Source: Margaritispora aquatica
Lineage: Eukaryota > Ascomycota > Leotiomycetes > Helotiales > Discinellaceae
Assembly (NCBI GenBank): GCA_007644065.1
Contig: VJWN01000024.1
Location: 199,902-263,901 of the forward strand
Reading direction: 5' to 3'
Length of the DNA: 64,000 nt
The position numbers and the translations under genes were made by a program. Positions 59,991 through 64,000 of the stretch are shown here, piece after piece; position 1 is the stretch's first letter, and each line of letters opens with the position of its first letter. The notes under the pieces were generated by a model, which searched no databases, was not told the DNA's origin, and was given only the letters and a program-made list of their open reading frames with translations.

Positions 59991-61710
59991 TTAGTCTATT
60001 TCTTCGTGGTCCTGGAAAGGCCAATGTTCACGAAGTTCTATCTTTTCCGCTTCTGAAAGAGCATCCTCTATCAGCTCTTGCTTCATAATTTTAGCCCTCT
60101 CTTGTGCGTTTTCGAATTCCTCATTAGCGACCAAACCATCAATGTTGACCCCAATGTATTCGCGTAGGACTTGCATGTCCTCGTCGATACTTCTTTGCTG
60201 GAAATCCCTGGCAAGACATTCATTGACTTCCTCTGGGGAGTAGGAGATTGGGGGTTTGTCATCTGGAGAGTCAATAACGGGCCAATCTACTAAGACCTTG
60301 ATCAATTGCGCATGGAGTGACGTATTATCACCTTCCCATGGCCTACCTGCCATGTCGAACAGCTGGTTCCTCAAAACAAGGTTATACTTCCCTATTGCAT
60401 GAAAGTGAGCGTCGTTGAGTTGCTGTGTGTAGCCAAGGTAGAAATAGTGTACTTGCCGTCGTCGATATAGCTCCATCTCTGCCTCTTGGTCACTGCTGTT
60501 CATTCTGGCGAAATCCTTCGCAAGTTTAGGCGGACCAAAGTTCTCCGAATCATCATCACCATAGTTCTGGAAATGCTTCGGGATCTTCGCTTGTAGAAAT
60601 AACGGAAGGATCGTAGCATGTTGCCAGTCGATAATGCCCGTAATGTCGCCTGTGTCGGATATAAGTATATTGCTAGCCGAGAGATCTGGATGACGGATGG
60701 TTGGTATATTCAGCTCTTTCATTCGAGGAACGAGGTGAGGAGCGATTTTCATGTAATCTTCTAGACGTTGAATCTGGAGTTGTGGATCCACCTTTTGACC
60801 GCCATAGATGTTTCTGTATAACAGTTCACGAGGATACCGTTCTTTGCCAAATTTCTTGAGCCACAAAATCTCTCGCTGGCCAACTGCTTTCAAGACTTCT
60901 TCACTATTCTGCCCTGCAATTTGGTACATTAGCTGGTGTGAAATTGAATGAAGAACAGCGCTTACAAGGTCCACCATTTGCACCAAGCTCATCTCGCTGT
61001 TGATACCACCACAAATACTCTGTTGAGGGCCCGATGCAAAATTTTCTAGCATCCTCGAATCTATTATCTTCTGGCATATCCACAGTCTTCACACCATGTT
61101 CCAAGGTATCTCTGAAGAAAAGACTACCACTGGCGGGGAATTCAATTCCAAACAAAAGTCTCTCCATATCCACGATCTTCTCAATAATGACCTTCCTCTC
61201 CTTTAATGTCATTGTCAACCATGTATCAGCCAACTCACTACCTTGTACTCGCTCCATGATAATATACTCAGAGCCGAGTGGATTGGCATTGGACGAGCTC
61301 CAATCGAAGATCTTTGGGATGGGAACACCACGAGCACGCAGAAACTCCATCGTGGCAACCTCGCTCGCGACGCCGTATTTCCGAGGAAGGGTACACGGAT
61401 ATGGGAGGCGTGCAATAGCTTTAAATCCATCGCGGAAGGTTGCTTCAAATATACGGTATGAGCCTCCTTCTGCGAGTTTCTTGACAGTCGCGAGATCAGC
61501 TTGAGGCTGACCCACTGCTTTTGCAACAATGCAACATAGCTCGTTTATGTCGAAGTACAGCCGCCTCTCTGCAAGTCGGAGATCCTCATTGTAACTGAAT
61601 AAGCGAATCGATGTTAGAACACGTGGTAATTCAGATGAAACTTGAAGCTTGGAAACCTACAGCCATCTGTGAGACGTGTAGTCGAAGAATGGGTGGGTGG
61701 TGTCGTTCAT
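59991..61710 (-). CDS. APH-like phosphotransferase
   Basis: A cytosolic kinase-like protein of the aminoglycoside phosphotransferase/choline kinase fold; fungal members are numerous and their substrates are mostly unknown. Exons 61661-61710, 60966-61594 and 59991-60913 encode 533 residues. The true N-terminus is in a 50-base first exon: MNDTTHPFFDYTSHRW/LYNEDLRLAERR, the usual start of this family (FF.YTS.RWL.NE). The catalytic loop is RHPDLSASN near residue 300 (Asp base and Asn metal ligand), followed by GIIDWQ. The nucleotide-binding lobe shows KLAEGGSYRIFEATF and ARLPYP. Length is typical. It is divergent from the F-box-like gene at 62339. Confidence 0.87.
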
Positions 61711-62338
61711 CTTAGGCATTCTTTCGTGGTGGCTTTCCATGTTGTATTGCCTATTCTCTTTCCGAGATGGCATAAGATGTCGCCGGATATCTATTCCAAA
61801 GAACCTACGTCTGAACATTGCATAGAGGGAGAGTATCCGTCACAATATGTTGGCAGGATCGTAATGAAATACTCGGAGCTACACAGTGTAAAATGCGCAC
61901 TTGTTTTTCAACAAACTGGTAATACATATCGTGAGGTGTACATATGTTTGAACATGGCTCACATATATAAAAAGATGTTAGCTAGTGGTTTGTATGAGAA
62001 TGATGTTGCTATAGGTCCGAGCTTTCCATTTGTTCGAGCCTTGAATTGTTTCCAAGGTCTCGTGATTATATATATCGCGTTTAGCCGAATCTTCCTATGT
62101 TTACAAAGCTGACGATTAAAGGCTTACTTCGATACTTAAGTTTATAAAGCGGTTACTTAAAGGTGTACAAAGCAACTACCAAAACCCTAGGCTCAAGAAT
62201 CTTCTCATCCGTAACCTCAACCTCAAACTCAGGCATAAAATAAACAAGATGGACATTATCAAGTAATGCTCCCAGATTTACATCGGACATGTAAAACGCC
62301 AACCTGACGATACTATTGCTAACCACTCCAACAGCGAC
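61711..62338. other. shared divergent promoter region
   Basis: About 630 bases between the phosphotransferase (-) and the F-box-like gene (+). An open frame at 61642-62112 crosses the first exon of the phosphotransferase and is rejected. Confidence 0.45.
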
Positions 62339-63083
62339 ATGCTTGAACAGCACAACCTAACACCCAAACCACGCACCTTCACAGATCTCCCCCTAGAAAT
62401 CCGGCAACAAATCTACCGCTACACCTTCAGCTTCGAAAAAGCCGACAAGCACACCGCACGGCGCGCCCCGGCCTTCCAGCGCAACCACTACAGAATGGAC
62501 ATCACGTCGCTCCACAGCGAGCCGATCAACCGCGCGCTCCCACCGCCCATCGCCCAAGTCTCGCGGCAGCTGCGCTCCGAGTCCCTCCCGCTCTTCGACG
62601 CGGTCATGCTCTGGCGCTTCTACCGCCTCGAGGGCCTCGAGGACTGGGTGCGCGCCACGCACGGCCGGGATCTGAGTGCGCTGTACCTCCAGCTTGTGTC
62701 GAGGACCGAGGAGAAGGGGACGTATGTCTTTGTCAAGGTGGACTTTTATCTTGGCGAGGCGGGGAGACGTGGGCGTGAGCTTGGTGGGGGTGGGGGTGGG
62801 AGAGCGCAGAGTAGTTCGCAAAAGAGGGTCCGGAGCTCGTCGCTGCGGGTGAGGGATGGGCCGATTTTCTGGAGCGATTGGGCGGATGAAGGGTTAGATA
62901 TGCTGTGTGAGAAGGTAGCTGAGGGGTTGAGTGTTAAGAGGAAAGAAGGGAGGTTGAGGTCTAGAGATGTTATGGAGAAGATTGCGGAAATGTGAGTTTG
63001 TCGCTTGTTAGAAGTCTACTGGGAAAGCTGCTAACTGGCATGTGTTTAGCGAGGTTCTTTTAAAGGAAATCGCGTCAAGATAG
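62339..63083 (+). CDS. F-box-like (LPLEIR) protein
   Basis: Exons 62339-62991 and 63050-63083 encode 228 residues. The N-terminus carries FTDLPLEIRQQIYRYTF, the F-box-like/2EXR signature found in hundreds of fungal proteins, followed by PPIAQVSRQLRSESLPLF. These usually recruit substrates to ubiquitin ligases or are of unknown role. A Gly-rich stretch (GGGGGGRAQSSS) interrupts the second half. The last intron (58 nt) sits at the codon for Met/Ile near the end: splicing adds EVLLKEIASR before the stop, replacing an immediate TGA. The coding DNA is very GC-rich at 62400-62700. The protein is shorter than many of its relatives. Confidence 0.75.
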
Positions 63084-63556
63084 GTTTATGACTTAGGTTT
63101 ATAACCGATATGAATCTTGAAGTAGTTTAGATCCATGTCCAATCTCATCCTGATCATCGCTAAGGTAGGTAGGTAGCTAGTGAGGTACAGCATTTTAAAA
63201 GCTCATTTGGCAATAATAACATAAATCTTACACCACTTCTCAAATACAAGTTAATTATATGGCTATTTCAGTACACATGTTTCCAGCTATGAGTCTATGC
63301 AATATCCAACATTGTCTGTATCTGAGATGAAAGACGACCTGGAGAGGTGGCTCATGAAAAATAACTTCATCGTGACGGACTCACATGACTGCTTAGTTAA
63401 GTTGTATCCAGGTTGGTAGGTAGATTGATAGGAGGTAAAATTATTATTCCAATATATTCCCCTTCTAGTGGTACTTCACTTCGTAGATAAGATTCTTCTA
63501 AGTGGTGCCCAAACAATCCCATATCTATACTTCATCAGCGATATAAGCAACATGCC
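63084..63556. other. intergenic between converging genes
   Basis: Short 3' regions of the F-box-like gene and the transcription factor, with small GGTA repeats near 63165 and 63415. No gene seen. Confidence 0.5.
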
Positions 63557-64000
63557 TCAATTAAACTCCATCCAAGACCCTTGAGTCCAATCAATAGTAT
63601 TTAACCAATCCAAATCATTAGACCCAATACCCATCCCGACTCCCAGTCCGAAATCATCAAACCCACCAAGCATAGGATCAAAAGCCTCCCCGCTTCCATT
63701 TTCATTCCCTACATTCACAGCCCCGATGCTGCCACTTCCCACACTCGCATTCGTATTCACAACCACAGATGCTTGCGGCGGCTCAAGCACATAACTCAAC
63801 ACTCTTTGCACCACGACTCTTAACCTCTGCGCCAAAGCGTAGTTACCGTCTGTAGGACGCACCCATTCTAGAAATGCGATGAAGAGCGTCATTTTCTGGA
63901 TGGCTTCTGTGCGTGAGAAGGTCGTGGACGTGGATGTGGAGGATTGGCCGGCGGAGCTTCTGAGGAGCTGGACACATATTGCTCCCGCGGCAGGGATGGT
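63557..64000 (-). CDS. fungal transcription factor, 3' end (partial)
   Basis: The last 147 codons of a gene that continues past the right edge. The frame is open to base 64000: AGAICVQLLRSSAGQSS, then RTEAIQKMTLFIAFLEWVRP and DGNYALAQRLRVVVQRVLSYVLEP. This pattern is the C-terminal part of many Zn2Cys6-type regulators. An acidic, Gly-rich tail (FDDFGLGVGMGIGSNDLDWL...) follows and may be an activation region. The DNA-binding end lies outside the window, so I cannot confirm a zinc cluster. Confidence 0.75.
   Translation of the reverse strand, partial: TIPAAGAICVQLLRSSAGQSSTSTSTTFSRTEAIQKMTLFIAFLEWVRPTDGNYALAQRLRVVVQRVLSYVLEPPQASVVVNTNASVGSGSIGAVNVGNENGSGEAFDPMLGGFDDFGLGVGMGIGSNDLDWLNTIDWTQGSWMEFN

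Noticed and set aside
61642..62112. 156-codon frame on the + strand
   Set aside because: Crosses the first exon of the phosphotransferase, whose spliced N-terminus is strongly conserved; no domain.
1..64000. tRNA, rRNA and CRISPR arrays
   Set aside because: I looked for T-loop GGTTCGANTCC-like words with matching stems and for regularly spaced repeats. The one near hit (GGGTTCGAACAAGT at about 6799) has no fitting cloverleaf, and no spaced repeats were found.

Overview
This is nuclear DNA from a filamentous ascomycete. Genes are split by short introns (mostly 44-150 nt) with GTRNGT-type donors and CTAAC/CTGAC-like branch points. The products are typical of Pezizomycotina: glutamate-cysteine ligase, coatomer epsilon, PSD2, ENA-type P-ATPase, MARVEL protein, NACHT NLR, APH-like kinase and zinc-cluster-type regulators without a zinc cluster. 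The many plant-biomass and aromatic-degradation genes suggest a plant-associated or saprotrophic fungus, possibly a leotiomycete; that placement is inference. All exon structures below were worked out by hand from splice signals and reading-frame continuity. The joined coding lengths are exact multiples of three.

Layout. 1-3.5 kb is gene-poor. 3.5-14.2 kb carries glutamate-cysteine ligase (gsh1, +), an alpha/beta hydrolase (-), a transcription regulator (+), an unknown protein (+) and coatomer epsilon/Sec28 (+). 14.2-18.9 kb is mostly non-coding, with one plausible small gene and one candidate. 18.9-25.7 kb holds a HAD phosphatase and the C2-domain phosphatidylserine decarboxylase PSD2. 26.6-40.7 kb holds a secreted CE16-type esterase (-), an ENA-type cation ATPase, an intradiol ring-cleavage dioxygenase and a secreted GH16 glycosidase, each separated by 1-3.5 kb of non-coding DNA. 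A seven-segment membrane protein lies at 43-44.4 kb.

The accessory part is 44.4-57.5 kb. AT-rich, probably transposon-derived or RIP-affected tracts surround four unusual loci: a fragment of a calcineurin-like phosphoesterase next to an uncharacterised two-exon gene, a large intronless gene with a possible resemblance to the TULIP/P47 lipid-binding family, a divergent neighbour that is a broken repeat-rich (propeller-like) pseudogene, and a NACHT-domain NLR. A MITE-like inverted-repeat unit follows. 58-64 kb returns to ordinary genes: a four-segment MARVEL-like protein, an APH-like phosphotransferase, an F-box-like LPLEIR protein and the 3' end of a fungal transcription factor cut by the window edge.

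Functional links. Gsh1 (glutathione), PSD2 (phosphatidylethanolamine), Sec28 (COPI traffic) and ENA (cation/pH tolerance) are housekeeping or stress functions. The CE16 esterase, GH16 enzyme and intradiol dioxygenase fit degradation of plant wall polymers and aromatic monomers. The best candidate for something undescribed is the 48.7-56 kb block, where the P47-like gene, its broken divergent partner and the NLR sit together.
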